Shown in pieces: positions 22,223 to 31,915 of a stretch of 64,000 bases of DNA. Location: positions 476,741-540,740 of the forward strand of contig NZ_LDNB01000002.1 in assembly GCF_001026695.1 (NCBI RefSeq), in the 5' to 3' direction. How positions within the stretch are numbered: the stretch's first letter is position 1; each line of letters begins with the position of its first letter. The notes beneath the pieces are model-generated. The model saw nothing but the letters and a program-made list of their open reading frames with translations, was not told where the DNA came from and did no database searches. A program made the translations under genes and the position numbers. Origin of the DNA: Neobacillus vireti. Its GTDB lineage: Bacteria; Bacillota; Bacilli; Bacillales; Cytobacillaceae.

Positions 22223-22495
22223 GTGAACTCTAGAAAAAAAGTTCCAATGCGCAAATGTGTGGCTACCGGTGAAATGAAACCGAAAAAAGAACTCGTTCGC
22301 ATCGTTCGCTCTAAAGAAGGAGACGTATCCATCGATTTGACTGGAAAAAAATCCGGTAGAGGTGCATACCTTTCAAAGGACAAAGAAGCTGTCTTACTAG
22401 CCAAGAAAAAAAACACCTTGTCTAATCATTTAGAGGTTTCAATTAATGATTCTATCTATGAAGAACTACTTGAGTTAATAGAGAAGGAGAACTGA
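22223..22495 (+). CDS. ylxR: YlxR family RNA-binding/nucleoid-associated protein
   Basis: Small basic protein of the YlxR (DUF448) family, RNaseP-modulator/nucleoid-associated in recent work on B. subtilis. About 90 residues with the family signature [20 protein letters not shown] and [10 protein letters not shown] chose the GTG at 22223, six bases after GAGGTG; the GTG at 22214 would overlap that site. It is tightly packed between nusA and ylxQ. Confidence 0.9.
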   Translation: MNSRKKVPMRKCVATGEMKPKKELVRIVRSKEGDVSIDLTGKKSGRGAYLSKDKEAVLLAKKKNTLSNHLEVSINDSIYEELLELIEKEN

Positions 22496-22503
22496 CCATC
22501 CAC

Positions 22504-22806
22504 ATGAATCAAAAACAATGGATGTCATTACTTGGCTTGGCCAATCGAGCGCGTAAAATCACAACGGGTGAGGAATTAACCGTCAAAGAAATCAGAAGCG
22601 GCAAAGCAAAGCTCGTATTATTATCCGCAGATGCATCTGCGAATACGACAAAAAAAATTACTGATAAATGTAATTCCTATGAAGTTCCATTTAAAATGGT
22701 TGAGGACCGTCATCTTCTTGGTCAAGCAATTGGCAAGGAAGCCCGCGTTGTTGTAGCTGTTATGGATGATGGATTTGCAAAAAAATTGATAACGTTGCTC
22801 GATTAA
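22504..22806 (+). CDS. rplGA: L7Ae-family ribosomal-like protein YlxQ
   Basis: A 100-residue member of the L7Ae/L30e/S12e family, which binds kink-turn RNA. The fold is indicated by [16 protein letters not shown] and [20 protein letters not shown]. It sits 8 bases after ylxR and 19 bases before infB. The cellular RNA target is not evident from sequence. Confidence 0.92.
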   Translation: MNQKQWMSLLGLANRARKITTGEELTVKEIRSGKAKLVLLSADASANTTKKITDKCNSYEVPFKMVEDRHLLGQAIGKEARVVVAVMDDGFAKKLITLLD

Positions 22807-22825
22807 ATCTAGCGGGGGTGAAAAT

Positions 22826-25204
22826 ATGAGTAAAATCCGTGTTTATGAATACGCAAAAAAACACAATATTTCAAGTAAAGATATCATTACAAAATTAAAA
22901 GAAATGAATATAGAGGTTTCCAATCATATGGCAACAATAGAAGATGCAGACATCAAGAAACTTGATGCCGCCTACAATAAAAAGGCAACCAATGCAACGC
23001 AGCAAAAGTCTGTAAATAATACACAGCAAAAGTCTGTAAATAATACACAGCAAAAGCCGGTAAATAATACGCAGCAAAAGCAGGAAAGCGGACAGCAAAA
23101 ACGCTCAAGCAATCGTCCTGCCCAGCAGCAAAATCGTCAAAATCAAAGACCGGCCCAAACGGGACAAAAGTCGCAAGTGCAGTCAAAATCACCTAAAGCA
23201 TTTGAGGAAGCTGCAGACAAAAATTCTGCTCCTAGCAAGGTGAAGGTGGCCTCTCCTCAAAAAACGGCAGAAGGTAAAAAGCAAAACCAAGAAAACCAAT
23301 CAAAAGAAAATAAAGTCTTCAATTCAGGCAAAGCAAAGAGCAAACCTTATAATAACCATAACAACCAAAATCGTAATAATCATAATAATAAAAAGAAAAA
23401 CCATACACCAGTTCAGCAAGCAGCTCCGCAAAAGAAAAAAGAGAGAGAACTTCCAGCTAAAATTACCTTTAGTGAATCGCTAACGGTGGCAGAGCTAGCG
23501 AAAAAAATCTACCGTGAACCATCAGAAATCATCAAAAAGCTCTTCTTGCTAGGTGTAATGGCTACAATTAACCAGGTGTTAGATAAAGATGCAATTGAGT
23601 TAATCGCCGGCGAATACGGGGTCGAGGTCGAGGAAGAAATTAAAATCGATACAACCGACCTAGAAGTGTATTTTACGGATGATAGTGCGGAAAACTTAGT
23701 AGAAAGACCTTCTGTTGTTACCATTATGGGGCATGTTGACCACGGTAAAACAACATTGCTTGATTCGATTCGTAACACAAAGGTAACTGAAGGAGAAGCT
23801 GGTGGAATAACCCAGCATATCGGTGCCTATCAAGTAGTTGAAAATGGTAAGAAAATCACCTTCCTTGATACACCAGGACACGCTGCTTTCACAACCATGC
23901 GTCAACGCGGTGCTAAAATTACCGATATTACCATTCTTGTTGTAGCTGCAGATGACGGTGTAATGCCGCAAACTGTAGAAGCCATTAACCATGCAAAAGC
24001 AGCTGAGGTTCCAATTATTGTTGCTGTAAATAAAATGGATAAAGAGGCCGCAAATGCTGATCGTGTTATGCAGGAACTTACAGAACATGGTTTAGTTTCT
24101 GAAGCATGGGGAGGAGATACAATCTTTGTCCCAATTTCTGCAAAAAACGGCGATGGAATTGATAATCTTTTAGAAATGATTCTTCTTGTCAGTGAAGTAG
24201 AAGAATATAAAGCAAATCCAAATAGAAAAGCTGTTGGAACAGTTATTGAAGCCCAGTTGGATAAGGGCCGCGGTTCAGTTGCTACTTTGCTCGTACAAAA
24301 CGGTACACTAAAAATTGGTGATCCGATTGTTGTTGGTCATACACATGGCCGTGTTCGTGCGATGGTGAATGATAAAGGCCGCCGAGTTAAAGAAGCAGGC
24401 CCATCAACGCCAGTTGAAATTACTGGATTAAGTGATGTGCCGCAGGCTGGAGACCGCTTCGTTGTGTTTGATGACGAAAAGACAGCTCGACAAGTTGGGG
24501 AAGCGCGCTCCCAGCAGGCATTGGCTGCCCATCGCGGGGAAAAATCGATTGTAAGCTTAGAAACGCTGTTTGATCAATTGAAGCAAGGTGAAATGAAGGA
24601 CTTAAACATCATCCTTAAAGCAGATGTTCAAGGTTCTGCAGAAGCCGTAGCTGCTTCATTACAAAAAATCGACGTTCAAGGTGTCAACATCAAAATTATC
24701 CACAGTGGTGCAGGTGCGATTAATGAGTCGGATATTAGTCTTGCGGCGGCTTCAAATGCCATCGTTATCGGATTTAATGTTCGCCCAGATGCCAACGCGA
24801 AACGTGCTGCAGATGCTGAGAAAGTGGATGTACGTCTGCACAGGATCATTTATAAAGTTATCGAAGAGATTGAAGCGGCGATGAAAGGAATGCTTGACCC
24901 TGAATTCCAAGAAAAAATCATCGGTCAAGCTGAGGTTCGCCAGACATTTAAAGTATCGAAGGTTGGTACGATTGCTGGCTCGTATGTGACGGATGGTAAA
25001 ATTACCCGTGACAGCGGCATTCGTCTAATTCGTAACGGAGTTGTCATCTTTGAAGGACAAATCGATGCCTTAAAACGATTCAAAGACGATGCAAAAGAAG
25101 TCGCACAAGGCTATGAATGTGGTATCACCATTAAAAACTTTAATGATGTTAAAGAAGGAGACATCATTGAAGCATACGTAATGGAAGAAATTGAACGTAA
25201 ATGA
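22826..25204 (+). CDS. infB: Translation initiation factor IF-2
   Basis: GTPase that brings fMet-tRNA to the 30S subunit and joins the subunits. The 792-residue product has the N-terminal IF2N motif ([20 protein letters not shown]), a long low-complexity linker rich in Gln, Asn and Lys (about 50-205), a second IF2N domain, then the G domain with [24 protein letters not shown] and NKMD. The C-terminal domains end with [11 protein letters not shown]. The linker contains a tandem 8-residue repeat. The stop codon overlaps the ylxP start by four bases. Confidence 0.97.
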   Translation: MSKIRVYEYAKKHNISSKDIITKLKEMNIEVSNHMATIEDADIKKLDAAYNKKATNATQQKSVNNTQQKSVNNTQQKPVNNTQQKQESGQQKRSSNRPAQQQNRQNQRPAQTGQKSQVQSKSPKAFEEAADKNSAPSKVKVASPQKTAEGKKQNQENQSKENKVFNSGKAKSKPYNNHNNQNRNNHNNKKKNHTPVQQAAPQKKKERELPAKITFSESLTVAELAKKIYREPSEIIKKLFLLGVMATINQVLDKDAIELIAGEYGVEVEEEIKIDTTDLEVYFTDDSAENLVERPSVVTIMGHVDHGKTTLLDSIRNTKVTEGEAGGITQHIGAYQVVENGKKITFLDTPGHAAFTTMRQRGAKITDITILVVAADDGVMPQTVEAINHAKAAEVPIIVAVNKMDKEAANADRVMQELTEHGLVSEAWGGDTIFVPISAKNGDGIDNLLEMILLVSEVEEYKANPNRKAVGTVIEAQLDKGRGSVATLLVQNGTLKIGDPIVVGHTHGRVRAMVNDKGRRVKEAGPSTPVEITGLSDVPQAGDRFVVFDDEKTARQVGEARSQQALAAHRGEKSIVSLETLFDQLKQGEMKDLNIILKADVQGSAEAVAASLQKIDVQGVNIKIIHSGAGAINESDISLAAASNAIVIGFNVRPDANAKRAADAEKVDVRLHRIIYKVIEEIEAAMKGMLDPEFQEKIIGQAEVRQTFKVSKVGTIAGSYVTDGKITRDSGIRLIRNGVVIFEGQIDALKRFKDDAKEVAQGYECGITIKNFNDVKEGDIIEAYVMEEIERK
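23000..23080 (+). repeat. Tandem 24-bp repeat inside infB
   Basis: Three 24-bp units starting CAGCAAAAGTCTGTAAATAA plus a partial fourth (CAGCAAAAG). The first two units are identical, and the third differs at three bases. They encode QQKSVNNT-like octapeptides in the flexible IF-2 linker. The near identity suggests recent slippage or unequal crossing-over. Confidence 0.95.
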
Positions 25205-25482
25205 TCATCGGCGCTGCCGTTTGTGAATGTATCATTTACGATGCCCATTCGTTAAAAGAGAAACGAGCCGTTTTGCAGCGAATCCTTACACGATTGAAGC
25301 AGAAGTTTAACGTATCCGTGTCTGAAGTTGACTATCAAGATGTATGGCAGCGGACAAAGATTGCCATCGCAGCAGTCACTTCCTCAAGAGTCTCGACAGA
25401 GCAGGAGCTGCAAAATGCGTTAAAATTTATCGACTCGTTTCCGGAAATAGAAAGAACGATCACCGAGATGGATTGGCTTTAA
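25201..25482 (+). CDS. ylxP: DUF503 family protein YlxP
   Basis: A 93-residue protein of the YlxP (DUF503) family; the N-terminus [20 protein letters not shown] is characteristic. In work on B. subtilis the family has been linked to ribosome assembly, which fits its place between infB and rbfA, but the biochemical role is unclear to me. The ATG overlaps the infB stop (ATGA), so it is probably translationally coupled. Confidence 0.9.
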   Translation: MIIGAAVCECIIYDAHSLKEKRAVLQRILTRLKQKFNVSVSEVDYQDVWQRTKIAIAAVTSSRVSTEQELQNALKFIDSFPEIERTITEMDWL

Positions 25483-25499
25483 GTTAAGAGGTGAATATG

Positions 25500-25874
25500 A
25501 TGAGCCACAGAGCAAATCGTGTTGGAGAACAAATGAAAAAAGAACTAGGTGACATCATCAGTCGCAAAATCAAAGATCCGCGGATTGGATTTGTGACGGT
25601 TACCGATGTTGAAGTAACTGGAGATTTACAACAAGCAAAGGTTTATATTTCTGTATTAGGTGATGAAGAGCAACGGGAAAATACTTTAAAAGGTCTGGCC
25701 AAGGCAAAAGGTTTTATCCGGACAGAAATTGGTCAGCGTATTCGCCTTCGTAAAACACCTGAAATCATCTTTGAATGGGATGAATCAATCGATTATGGTA
25801 ATCGGATTGAGACGCTGCTCCATCAACTGCATACAGATGATGATAAACCAATGGGTACGAATGAAGAAGAGTAA
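25500..25874 (+). CDS. rbfA: Ribosome-binding factor A
   Basis: Single KH-domain factor for 30S maturation and 16S 5'-end processing. About 124 residues with [20 protein letters not shown], the [16 protein letters not shown] core and [14 protein letters not shown] at the C-terminus. I chose the ATG at 25500 after AGAGGTGA; an ATG one codon earlier is an alternative. A clear terminator separates it from truB. Confidence 0.95.
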   Translation: MSHRANRVGEQMKKELGDIISRKIKDPRIGFVTVTDVEVTGDLQQAKVYISVLGDEEQRENTLKGLAKAKGFIRTEIGQRIRLRKTPEIIFEWDESIDYGNRIETLLHQLHTDDDKPMGTNEEE

Positions 25875-25886
25875 CATTTTAAAGGG

Positions 25887-25918
25887 AATGGATAGACAAA
25901 GGTCTATCCATTTTTTTC
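25887..25918 (+). terminator. Terminator of the nusA-infB-rbfA operon
   Basis: ATGGATAGAC and GTCTATCCAT form a 10-bp stem with an AAAG loop and a T run. It lies just before truB, so truB may be expressed by read-through or from its own promoter. Confidence 0.9.
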
Positions 25919-25945
25919 GATAATATTTAGATAGGAGAGTTAATC

Positions 25946-26866
25946 TTGGAAGGAATTTTACCATTATTTAAGCCTGCTGGGTTAACATCGCATGATTGTG
26001 TCTTTAAGTTAAGGAAGATATTAAAAACAAAAAAAGTAGGTCATACAGGTACACTTGATCCTGATGTAACCGGAGTTCTTCCTATTTGTATTGGGAAGGC
26101 AACAAAAGTGGCGGAATACATAACGGATGCGGGCAAAGCTTATGTAGGAGAAGTGACGGTTGGCTTTTCGACAACTACAGAAGATGCTTCAGGTGAAGAA
26201 GTTGAAAGAAAGGCTGTTGACCGGATTTTTTCCAGAAAAGAAATCCTAGAGGTGCTGCAATCGCTCACAGGAGATATTGAACAAACCCCACCAATGTTTT
26301 CGGCAGTGAAAGTTGGGGGAGTAAGACTCTATGAATATGCTCGAAAAGGAATCGAAGTGGAACGCCCTACAAGGAAAGTAACCATTTATTCAATCGAGTT
26401 GCTCGATGACAGGGAACAATTTCAAGGGGAGGTCCTAACATTTCGCTTCAGGGTAAATTGCAGTAAAGGAACTTATATTCGTACATTAGCGGTCATGATT
26501 GGTGAGCTTCTTGGTTTTCCCGCTCATATGTCATATTTGCAACGAGTTCAATCTGCTCACTTTTCTTTGGAGGACTGCTTGACATTTGAAGAAATAGAAA
26601 AACATATGGAATCTGGTACGATCTCTAGCGTGCTCCAACCATTAGAAGCAGCACTTTCTCATTTGCCGAAATTACTGATTAATGATAAAGTAGCAGAGAA
26701 AGTGAAAAATGGTGCACTATTGCCAATACCAGAACAGTTTAACACTAGTAACGGACCTATTATTGCAGAAACTAAAGATGGCCTGGCATTGGCGATATAT
26801 GCAAAACATCCCAACAAGCTAGGTTTGCTTAAACCAGTTAAGGTATTAAGAAACGAGATAGAATAA
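25946..26866 (+). CDS. truB: tRNA pseudouridine-55 synthase
   Basis: Converts U55 of the T loop of tRNAs to pseudouridine. The 306 residues include LFKPAGLTSHDCVFKLRK, the catalytic-Asp segment KVGHTGTLDPDVTGVLP, and the C-terminal PUA-like end. The start is a TTG after GGAGAG, as the N-terminus EGILPLFKPAG aligns with the family start. ribF follows by 32 bases, as in B. subtilis. Confidence 0.96.
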   Translation: MEGILPLFKPAGLTSHDCVFKLRKILKTKKVGHTGTLDPDVTGVLPICIGKATKVAEYITDAGKAYVGEVTVGFSTTTEDASGEEVERKAVDRIFSRKEILEVLQSLTGDIEQTPPMFSAVKVGGVRLYEYARKGIEVERPTRKVTIYSIELLDDREQFQGEVLTFRFRVNCSKGTYIRTLAVMIGELLGFPAHMSYLQRVQSAHFSLEDCLTFEEIEKHMESGTISSVLQPLEAALSHLPKLLINDKVAEKVKNGALLPIPEQFNTSNGPIIAETKDGLALAIYAKHPNKLGLLKPVKVLRNEIE

Positions 26867-26898
26867 AAGGTTACCGCAAAAGAAAAGGTGAGTTTCAT

Positions 26899-27849
26899 TT
26901 GGAAATAATAAGACTAAGTTTTCCAACTAACATAAGTAACGAATTTCCGCCACTAGTAATGGCACTTGGCTATTTTGATGGAGTTCATCGCGGTCATAGG
27001 CAGGTAATCCTTGAAGCCAAACGGCTAGCGGAAAAAGCGGGATTTCACAGTGCTGTCATGACATTTGACCCTCATCCATCGGTTGTGTTAGGAAAAGGCC
27101 GGAAACATGTACAGTATATAACTCCATTAGAGGAAAAGATTAACATAATCAATAGCTTAGGTATTGATTATCTATTTATTGTCCATTTCACCGGAGAATT
27201 TGCCAATCTGCTTCCGCAGGAGTTTATTGATCAATTTATCATTGCCCTTAATGTTCACCATGTTGTCGCCGGATTTGATTTTACATATGGACGAATGGGT
27301 AAAGGAACAATGGAAACTTTGCCATTCCATTCAAGAAATCAATTTTCTCACACAGTAGTAGCAAAATTTGCGCACGATAACGAAAAGGTTAGTTCAACGA
27401 GAATTCGCAATCTCTTAAATGAAGGAAAAACAGCGGAGCTTCCACCGCTTCTTGGTAAGTTTTATACGACGGCAGGCACGGTCATTCATGGAGATAAACG
27501 GGGCCGGACAATTGGTTTTCCAACGGCAAACATTGGCTTAAATGAGGCATATATTGTTCCGCCTACCGGTGTTTATGCGGTAAGAATGAAAGTAGATAAT
27601 GAATGGCATGTGGGTGTTTGTAATGTTGGATACAAACCAACATTTAATAAGGAAGCGGTAAAGCTATCAGTTGAAATACATCTGTTTGACTTTAATCGCG
27701 AGATTTATGGATATGAAGTTGTTATTGAATGGCATTTATTTTTACGGAAAGAACAAAAATTTTCAGGGATTGAAGAACTGGTAACTCAAATAGAAAAAGA
27801 TAAACAAAATGCGTTAGATTACTTTGACCGAAATCGACAACCGTTCTAA
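26899..27849 (+). CDS. ribF: Bifunctional riboflavin kinase/FAD synthetase
   Basis: Makes FMN and then FAD from riboflavin and ATP. At 316 residues it has the Bacillus length. The N-terminal nucleotidyltransferase domain has LGYFDGVHRGHRQVI and FDPHPSVVLG, and the C-terminal kinase domain has GRTIGFPTANIGL and TGVYAVRM. It starts with TTG after AAAAGGTGAG. The product supplies the FAD cofactor of TrmFO, among others. Confidence 0.97.
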   Translation: MEIIRLSFPTNISNEFPPLVMALGYFDGVHRGHRQVILEAKRLAEKAGFHSAVMTFDPHPSVVLGKGRKHVQYITPLEEKINIINSLGIDYLFIVHFTGEFANLLPQEFIDQFIIALNVHHVVAGFDFTYGRMGKGTMETLPFHSRNQFSHTVVAKFAHDNEKVSSTRIRNLLNEGKTAELPPLLGKFYTTAGTVIHGDKRGRTIGFPTANIGLNEAYIVPPTGVYAVRMKVDNEWHVGVCNVGYKPTFNKEAVKLSVEIHLFDFNREIYGYEVVIEWHLFLRKEQKFSGIEELVTQIEKDKQNALDYFDRNRQPF

Positions 27850-27897
27850 TTTTGCTAAGGTAATGAAGTATTTCTTACAAGATAATGAGGTTTTTAC

Positions 27898-28012
27898 TTG
27901 CTTTTTGACGTAAAACAATGTATTCTTAACTACGTATTAAAAACAACCTTTGCTTGGCAAGTCGAGTCACCGACGCTTGCTCGGTAACTGGGGATAGAAA
28001 AACTAGGAGGTG
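27898..28012 (+). promoter_or_regulatory. Candidate promoter and S15-responsive leader of rpsO
   Basis: Two overlapping promoter candidates are visible: TTGCTT-17-TATTCT (27898-27926) and TTGACG-16-TAACTA (27905-27932). The leader then folds into short stems: ACCGA/TCGGT at 27969-27985 and TTGC/GCAA around 27950-27960, immediately before AGGAGGTGA. S15 is known to repress its own mRNA through leader structures in Bacillales such as Geobacillus. The match here is by position and general form only. Confidence 0.5.
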
Positions 28013-28013
28013 A

Positions 28014-28289
<276 letters not shown>

Positions 28290-28297
28290 TCTACAGA

Positions 28298-28322
28298 AGC
28301 GGGAGTTTTCCCGCTTTTTTAT
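28298..28322 (+). terminator. rpsO terminator
   Basis: AAGCGGGA and CCCGCTT form a stem with a TTTT loop region and a T run. Confidence 0.9.
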
Positions 28323-28338
28323 TAGGTTAAAAAGAATT

Positions 28339-28450
28339 GCGGAAGCGCCTTGTTCGGCCCCGACAAGCAAATGTTTTCTCCCATATGAAGTCCGTACCTT
28401 GACTTCATATGGGAGAGGTTATTTGCCCTCGAGGGGCTTGACACTTCCGC
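28339..28450. repeat. Palindromic intergenic repeat, family 2, copy A
   Basis: A 112-bp element that folds along its whole length: outer arms GCGGAAG/CTTCCGC, then GCCCC/GGGGC (28357-28361 with 28433-28437), GCAAAT/ATTTGC, and a perfect apical 14-bp stem CTCCCATATGAAGT/ACTTCATATGGGAG (28378-28391 with 28402-28415). It shares its outer sequence with copy B at 38802 but not the apical stem. The 346-base rpsO-pnp gap contains nothing else convincing; the remainder (28451-28635) is AT-rich, with GAGGGG before pnp. Confidence 0.9.
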
Positions 28451-28635
28451 TAAACAGAAAATTTTTATACATATTTTAAGTCAGAGCAATTATGTGCATA
28501 CTAGTAGTAATTTGAATTTATACAATAAGCTTTCATGCTTTTTTAATATAAGCTATCTTTAGTAAGATGAGTACAGCGGAATAGTCATATTTCGCATCAT
28601 CCTCCTAAGTGATTTAGATGGAGAGGGGTAAAATT

Positions 28636-30753
28636 ATGGAACAAATGAAACATGAATATTCGATGAATTGGGCGGGGCGCAAGTTAACCGTCGAAATCGG
28701 TCAATTGGCAAAGCAGGCAAACGGTGCAGTATTGGTTCGCTATGGTGATACGGCCGTATTAAGTACCGCAACAGCTTCTAAAGAACCTAAAAACTTGGAT
28801 TTCTTCCCATTAACAGTTAACTATGAAGAACGGTTGTATGCTGTTGGTAAGATTCCTGGAGGGTTTATTAAACGAGAAGGTCGCCCAAGTGAAAAGGCTA
28901 TTCTTGCCAGCCGCCTTATCGATCGTCCTATCCGCCCGCTTTTTGCAGATGGATTTCGTAATGATGTTCAAGTAATAAGCATTGTGATGAGTGTGGATCA
29001 GGATTGTTCGACTGAAATGGCTGCAATGTTCGGGTCATCATTGGCACTAAGTACTTCAGATATTCCGTTTGAGGGACCAATTGCTGGTGTTATTGTCGGA
29101 CGTATTAATGGGGAATTTGTTGTTAACCCAACAGTTGAACAGGCAGAACAGAGTGACATTCACTTAACAGTTGCTGGTACAAAAGATGCAATTAATATGG
29201 TTGAAGCAGGGGCTTTAGAGGTTCCCGAGGAAATCATGCTTGAAGCAATTATGTTTGGTCACAATGAAATTAAACAACTAATTGAATTCCAAGAAAAAAT
29301 TGTTGCCGAAGTTGGCAAAGAAAAAAGACAGATTACATTGTATGAATTAGATGCAGAGCTCGAAGCTGAAGTAAGAGGTATGTGTGAATCAGAAATGATC
29401 AGTGCTATTCAGGTTCAAGAAAAGCATGCTCGTGAGGATGCCATTAAAGAAGTTAAAAACCAAGTTTTGGCTAAGTATGAAGAACAAGAAGCAACAGCTG
29501 AAGATTTGAAACAAGTCAAACAAATTTTGGACAAGATGGTTAAAGGTGAAGTCCGCCGCTTAATTACGGTTGAAAAAATCCGTCCAGATGGACGTAAAAT
29601 TGATGAAATCCGACCATTATCGTCGCAAGTAAGTATATTACCTCGTACCCACGGGTCAGGGTTATTTACGCGTGGACAAACACAGGCTTTAAGTATTTGT
29701 ACACTTGGAGCAATGGGTGATGTACAGATTCTTGATGGTTTAGGAATTGAAGAAGAGAAACGCTTCATGCATCATTACAACTTCCCTCAATTCAGTGTAG
29801 GGGAAACAGGTCCAATCCGCGGACCGGGCCGCCGTGAAATTGGCCATGGTGCCTTGGGTGAACGTGCCCTTGAACCGATTATTCCATCTGAAAAGGATTT
29901 TCCATATACGATCCGCCTTGTTTCTGAGGTTCTAGAATCCAATGGTTCCACTTCTCAGGCAAGTATTTGTGCAAGTACATTGGCGATGATGGATGCAGGT
30001 GTGCCAATTAAAGCACCTGTCGCTGGTATTGCCATGGGTCTTGTGAAATCTGGCGAGCACTATACGGTATTATCTGATATTCAAGGGATGGAAGACCATC
30101 TAGGAGACATGGATTTTAAAGTTGCCGGAACTGCTAAAGGTGTTACAGCACTGCAAATGGATATTAAAATCGAAGGTCTTTCCCGCGATATTTTAGAAGA
30201 GGCCCTGCAGCAAGCTAAACTGGGAAGAATGCATATTTTGGATTCAATGCTTGCTACAATTACGGAACCAAGATCAGAGCTTTCTCAGTTCGCACCGAAA
30301 ATCTTAACGATGACAATCAACCCTGATAAAATCCGTGATGTCATTGGACCGAGCGGAAAACAAATCAATAAGATTATCGAAGAAACCGGCGTTAAGATTG
30401 ATATCGAGCAAGATGGTACTGTTTTTATTGCCTCGACTAACCAAGAGATGAATCAAAAAGCGAAGAAAATCATTGAAGATATTGTTCGTGAAGTTCAAGT
30501 CGGAGAAATGTATCTCGGCAAGGTAAAGCGTATTGAAAAATTTGGTGCCTTTGTTGAAATTTTTGCCGGAAAAGACGGACTCGTCCATATTTCGGAACTT
30601 GCGGAAGAGCGGGTAGGAAAAGTGGAAGATGTTGTTAAAATTGGCGATCAATTCTTAGTTAAAGTAACTGAAATTGATAAACAAGGCCGTGTAAACCTAT
30701 CACGGAAAGCAGTTTTGAAGGAACAGCGCGAAAAGGCTGAAGAAAAGCAGTAA
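28636..30753 (+). CDS. pnp: Polyribonucleotide nucleotidyltransferase (PNPase)
   Basis: Phosphorolytic 3'-5' exoribonuclease, a main mRNA turnover enzyme. At 705 residues it is standard. It has two RNase PH domains ([20 protein letters not shown] in the first; [19 protein letters not shown] in the second), a KH domain ([20 protein letters not shown]) and an S1 domain ([20 protein letters not shown]). The ATG at 28636 follows GAGAGGGG; the frame is open six codons earlier. Confidence 0.98.
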   Translation: MEQMKHEYSMNWAGRKLTVEIGQLAKQANGAVLVRYGDTAVLSTATASKEPKNLDFFPLTVNYEERLYAVGKIPGGFIKREGRPSEKAILASRLIDRPIRPLFADGFRNDVQVISIVMSVDQDCSTEMAAMFGSSLALSTSDIPFEGPIAGVIVGRINGEFVVNPTVEQAEQSDIHLTVAGTKDAINMVEAGALEVPEEIMLEAIMFGHNEIKQLIEFQEKIVAEVGKEKRQITLYELDAELEAEVRGMCESEMISAIQVQEKHAREDAIKEVKNQVLAKYEEQEATAEDLKQVKQILDKMVKGEVRRLITVEKIRPDGRKIDEIRPLSSQVSILPRTHGSGLFTRGQTQALSICTLGAMGDVQILDGLGIEEEKRFMHHYNFPQFSVGETGPIRGPGRREIGHGALGERALEPIIPSEKDFPYTIRLVSEVLESNGSTSQASICASTLAMMDAGVPIKAPVAGIAMGLVKSGEHYTVLSDIQGMEDHLGDMDFKVAGTAKGVTALQMDIKIEGLSRDILEEALQQAKLGRMHILDSMLATITEPRSELSQFAPKILTMTINPDKIRDVIGPSGKQINKIIEETGVKIDIEQDGTVFIASTNQEMNQKAKKIIEDIVREVQVGEMYLGKVKRIEKFGAFVEIFAGKDGLVHISELAEERVGKVEDVVKIGDQFLVKVTEIDKQGRVNLSRKAVLKEQREKAEEKQ

Positions 30754-30780
30754 GTCAGGGCACACACCCTGACTTTTTTT
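30752..30780 (+). terminator. pnp terminator
   Basis: AGTCAGGG pairs with CCCTGACT and a T7 run follows, overlapping the stop codon. Confidence 0.9.
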
Positions 30781-30826
30781 CATATTAAAGCGTCCTCAAG
30801 CGCTGCGGTTTTCTGTTCTACCTTGT

Positions 30827-30855
30827 CCCTTCCATACATAAAGTGTATGGAAGGG
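30827..30855 (+). promoter_or_regulatory. Hairpin at the ribosome site of ylxY
   Basis: CCCTTCCATACA and TGTATGGAAGGG form a perfect 12-bp stem with a 5-base loop. The last GGG of the 3' arm is part of the G/A-rich ribosome site (GGGGGAAAGG) ten bases before the ATG. Confidence 0.7.
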
Positions 30856-30865
30856 GGAAAGGCAG

Positions 30866-31813
30866 ATGAAAAAGGCTTGGATTCTTTTAGTAATAGGTTT
30901 GGCTGCATGGATATTAGTTAACAATCCAATTGTGAACAAGTATGTTGCTTCAATAAAGCAATCAGAAGTCCCGACAATAAAGCAGTCAGATTCTCTATAT
31001 CAAAGTATCGTTAAACATGCTTCTACATACGAAATACCACCTTCTGATGCGAAAATCGATAGGGTTTGGAAGGCCATTCCCGGATATAACGGACTCAAAG
31101 TGGATCTTACAGCTTCTTATAAAAATATGAAGAGTAAAGGCATTTTTGACGAAAAGAAACTGGTATTTACCCAAACAAAACCACAGGTGCATCTGCAAGA
31201 TTTGCCACCTTCCCCAATTTATAAAGGGCATCCTGAAAAACCTATGGTATCCTTCATTATTAATGTTGCTTGGGGAAATGAATATTTATCGGAAATGCTT
31301 GCAACCCTAAAGAGGCATCATGTAAGCGCTAGTTTTTTTCTAGAGGGGAATTGGGTTAAACAAAATCCAGAGCTAGCAAAAATGATTGTCAGTGCTGGAC
31401 ATGAGGTAGGAAATCATTCTTATTCACATCCGGATATGAAGCGGTTGACAGCACCATTGGCTCGGGAGCAAATAACGAAAACGAATGAAATCATTGAAGC
31501 AGCGACTGGTGTGAAATGTGTTTGGTTCGCTCCGCCAAGCGGCAGCTATCGGGATGAGACGATTAAAGTAGCTGATGAACTAAATATGTTAACTGTAATG
31601 TGGACAGTGGATACAGTGGACTGGAAAAAGCCATCTCCCGAAGTCCTGATTAATCGCGTGATGTCAAAAATTGATAACGGGTCAATGGTGCTGATGCATC
31701 CCACAGAATCAACAGCAAATTCACTCGATAAATTAATTACATTAATCGAGCAAAGGAATTTAAAGATTGGTACGGTCTCAGAATTAATGAACGAGGAAAG
31801 AATACAAAAATAA
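30866..31813 (+). CDS. ylxY: Sporulation-type polysaccharide deacetylase homologue YlxY, probably without deacetylase activity
   Basis: A 315-residue protein with an N-terminal membrane anchor/signal (KKAWILLVIGLAAWILV) and a C-terminal NodB-fold domain. The second NodB motif is present (GNHSYSHPDM), as are FAPPSGSYR and MWTVDTVDW. The first motif, normally TFDDG with the catalytic Asp, reads INVAWG here. Remembered YlxY of B. subtilis has the same change, so this is a family property and not decay. It probably acts outside the membrane in spore or wall construction as a binding protein. It lies between pnp and mlpA, as in B. subtilis. Confidence 0.9.
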   Translation: MKKAWILLVIGLAAWILVNNPIVNKYVASIKQSEVPTIKQSDSLYQSIVKHASTYEIPPSDAKIDRVWKAIPGYNGLKVDLTASYKNMKSKGIFDEKKLVFTQTKPQVHLQDLPPSPIYKGHPEKPMVSFIINVAWGNEYLSEMLATLKRHHVSASFFLEGNWVKQNPELAKMIVSAGHEVGNHSYSHPDMKRLTAPLAREQITKTNEIIEAATGVKCVWFAPPSGSYRDETIKVADELNMLTVMWTVDTVDWKKPSPEVLINRVMSKIDNGSMVLMHPTESTANSLDKLITLIEQRNLKIGTVSELMNEERIQK

Positions 31814-31915
31814 ATTTAAGCAAGAAAACTCTTAAAATTGGAGAAAATAACTTCTAGAAAGTATAATAAATAATTGGAGTAGTAGCATCTGCTGTGTATA
31901 GACAGGAGGAAGTCG

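Noticed and set aside
23000-23080. CRISPR-like array
   Set aside because: The repeats are directly adjacent, in frame within infB and have no spacers.
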